This document shows positions 62,540 through 64,000 of a DNA stretch of 64,000 nucleotides, piece by piece. A program made the position numbers and the translations under genes. Under the pieces are notes generated by a model. That model was not told the origin of the DNA. It ran no database searches and saw nothing but the letters and a program-made list of their open reading frames with translations. Each line of letters starts with the position of its first letter. The first letter of the stretch is position 1. The stretch is from Streptomyces vinaceus (GTDB lineage Bacteria > Actinomycetota > Actinomycetes > Streptomycetales > Streptomycetaceae), in NCBI RefSeq assembly GCF_008704935.1, contig NZ_CP023692.1:1-64000 (forward strand), read 5' to 3'.

Positions 62540-63605
62540 TCCTCACCACCGTGCGCTGCCAGGCCGGGTTCGAGGTGGAGCGGGGGGCGGCCGGACTCGA
62601 CACGGCCTTCGTGGCCCGTTCGACCGGCGGGCGGAGCCGGGGCCGGTGCGGGGCTCTGCTCCTCGGACACGACGCGTTGCCCGACCTCGGGCACGCCTGC
62701 GGCCACAACCTGATCGTGGCGGCCGGGCCGGGAGCCGCGCTCGCGCTGCACAGCTTTCTCGACGGATCGGGGGCACGGTGCTCGCGGTCGGCACCTCTGC
62801 CGAGGAGCGGGGCGGCGGCAAGGTCGCGCTGACCGACGCGGACGTGTTCGAAGGCGTGGACGCGGCGCTGATGTTCCATCCCGGCGTGCACGACTGGTCG
62901 TGGGCGCCTCTGACGGCTCAGACGCAGGTACGGGCGGGCTTCCCCGGCCGCGCCGCCCACCCGACCGGAGATCCGGTCGGCGGGATAAACGCCCTCGTCG
63001 CCCTCGTCCAGCTGTTCAACGTCATGGCAGTGTCGAGCAGACGCCTGCCCCCGGGCTCGTCCGTCAAGGGCATCGTGACGGACGGAGGCCGCGCCACCAA
63101 CATCGTGCCGGCGTATGAGGAAGGGCTGTTCGGCCTGCGCGCAGCCACGGGCACGGAGCTCGACGTGCTGGTCGCCGCCGTCGGCACGTGGTCCGGGGGC
63201 GTGGCGGCCGCGACCGGCACCAGGGCAGAGGTGACACGGCTGGGCAACGGGTACGCGCATTTCAGGCCCAACGACGTCCTGTCCGAGCGGTTCAGCCGGC
63301 ACGTCGCCGGGTCCGGCATCCACCTCACCGATCCGGCCGGCGGGGTGTTCCTCGGTTCCTCCGACGTCGGGGACGTGAGCAACCGGGGCCCCGCGATCCA
63401 CCCTTTCGTCGCGATCCTGGGCGAGGAGGAGTCGGACCGCACCCCCGCGTTTTCCGCACGGGCCACGGCCTCGTAGCGGGGTCGACAGGTGATGCTGGCT
63501 GCCGCTGAGGCGCTCGCCCGTACGGCAGCCGACGTCCTCACCGATGCCGGGCTGTCGGCACGGGCGTGGGCCCGCCTGCGCGAGATGGCTGCGGCCGGGC
63601 TCTGA
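62540..63605 (+). pseudogene. M20-family amidohydrolase, truncated, frameshifted, internal TAG
   Basis: The readable part begins CQAGFEVERGAAGLDTAFVA, missing the first ~40 residues. Metal-site GHDALPDLGHACGHNLIVAA is present. A G is missing in the run near 62770, after which GTVLAVGTSAEERGGGKVAL, AHPTGDPVGGINALVALVQL and GRATNIVPAYEEGLFGLRAA follow. TAG at 63474-63476 interrupts FSARATAS, and the same frame goes on VMLAAAEALARTAADVLTDA to TGA 63605. It resembles amidohydrolases of the AbgA/p-aminobenzoyl-glutamate type. It is probably dead. Confidence 0.72.
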
Positions 63606-63641
63606 CCCGGCCGGGGCGTCGTGCGCGTGCGGGCGACCGGG

Positions 63642-64000
63642 TCATCCCTCGACGCCGGTCGAGGTGTGGGCGGCACCGACCGGTTTGGACTCCGGTGAGC
63701 CCCGCTGGCGCAGGTAGACGGAGAGGATGACCATGGCGGCGACCGCCAGCAGCTCCGACTGCCAGTTCTGCAGGGTACGGCTCCAGAAGTCCGGCAGGAC
63801 GAGGTACTCGGCCCAGCCGACGGGCGCTTGGAGCTGCCGCAGCTGCTGTTCGTCGTAGGCCGCCACGCCGGCGACCGACTGGGCCGACCAGGAGCCGAGG
63901 AACAGGCAGCCCATGACGATCCCCAGCGAGCGCGAGTAGACCCTCTGCCGCCAGTCCTTGGTCCCCGCCCAGCGGGGCGAGTCGCTGCGGGCGTGGTCAC
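63642..64000 (-). CDS. DUF6766-like membrane protein, 5' end beyond window
   Basis: A partial gene running off the right edge. The readable part has WAGTKDWRQRVYSRSLGIVM, membrane segment GCLFLGSWSAQSVAGVAAYD, the loop with DFWSRTLQNWQSELLAVAAM, segment VILSVYLRQRGSPESKPVGA and a stop at 63642. This is the two- to four-span DUF6766 pattern. Function unknown. Confidence 0.75.
   Translation of the reverse strand, partial: DHARSDSPRWAGTKDWRQRVYSRSLGIVMGCLFLGSWSAQSVAGVAAYDEQQLRQLQAPVGWAEYLVLPDFWSRTLQNWQSELLAVAAMVILSVYLRQRGSPESKPVGAAHTSTGVEG

Noticed and set aside
60507..63401. 964-aa minus-strand frame
   Set aside because: It crosses several genes on both strands, contains no domain and has shadow-type composition.
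32831..63605. TAG reassigned to an amino acid in this genome
   Set aside because: Several intact genes here end normally with TAG (precursors 2-4, streptogrisin-like protease, exporter 2), and most internal TAGs are in decayed genes.
1..64000. tRNA, rRNA or riboswitch genes
   Set aside because: No cloverleaf-like or rRNA-like stretch was noticed by eye. A tRNAscan/Infernal run would be needed to exclude small RNAs.

Overview
The window is from a high-GC actinomycete, almost certainly a Streptomyces. G/C dominates third codon positions, GTG starts are frequent, rare TTA codons are confined to regulatory or exporter genes, and many families are typical of Streptomyces (DUF6221, DUF6233, RheA-like HSP18 regulator, MSMEG_6728, IS5-family elements, secreted ricin-lectin proteins). 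The mix of insertion sequences, duplicated fragments and broken genes suggests an accessory, arm-like part of a linear chromosome.

Layout. 0-6 kb: a secreted beta-propeller/IPT surface protein, a secreted zincin protease with a ricin-type lectin tail, and a lipoprotein. 6-9.5 kb: small Streptomyces-specific proteins, a MurG-like glycosyltransferase, and a convergent remnant of a DegT aminotransferase plus low-molecular-weight phosphatase that an IS5 fragment has cut. 9.5-11 kb: a nested IS5 element. 11-14 kb: a heat-shock unit (RheA-like regulator with two RheA-type operators, then htpG). 14-20 kb: a second ricin tail, a streptogrisin-like protease, a decayed methyltransferase copy and a secreted DNRLRE/propeller protein. 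20-33 kb: IS-rich decay zone with orphan immunity genes (Imm7-like, Imm5-like), a truncated erythromycin esterase, an AraC/hydrolase/FAD-monooxygenase module, a RelE-type toxin pair, a third ricin tail split by an intact-ended IS, an alpha/beta hydrolase and the intact methyltransferase.

34-46.7 kb is the most coherent part: a lanthipeptide gene cluster. It has a bldA-type (TTA-containing) LAL/LuxR regulator, one trifunctional synthetase (lyase-kinase-cyclase, with the cyclase zinc ligands kept, hence class IV, LanL-like), an S9 prolyl-oligopeptidase-like protease that is the obvious leader-peptidase candidate, five tandem 37-38-residue precursor genes, and two half-ABC exporters predicted to pair. 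From the synthetase to the second exporter the genes are co-directional, several overlap their neighbours, and all are probably one operon. The precursors share an LDALQQLP-type leader and a core with Cys every fourth residue, each later Cys usually preceded by Ser or Thr.

47-64 kb: imine reductase with a divergent HxlR regulator, IS remnants, housekeeping-like accessory genes (zinc alcohol dehydrogenase, RidA, two-component system, secreted lectin, Nudix, polysaccharide deacetylase), a stand-alone ubiquitin-E2-fold protein lacking the canonical catalytic Cys, and a DNA-damage neighbourhood (spore-photoproduct-lyase-like radical SAM enzyme, pyrimidine-dimer glycosylase-like protein, topoisomerase IB remnant).

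Caution: about ten genes carry apparent frameshifts, nearly all single-base losses and several in G or C runs. Part of this looks like assembly error rather than decay, so frameshifted genes (notably the cluster protease) should not be called dead from this sequence alone. Family names are from reading the translations; no database search was run.
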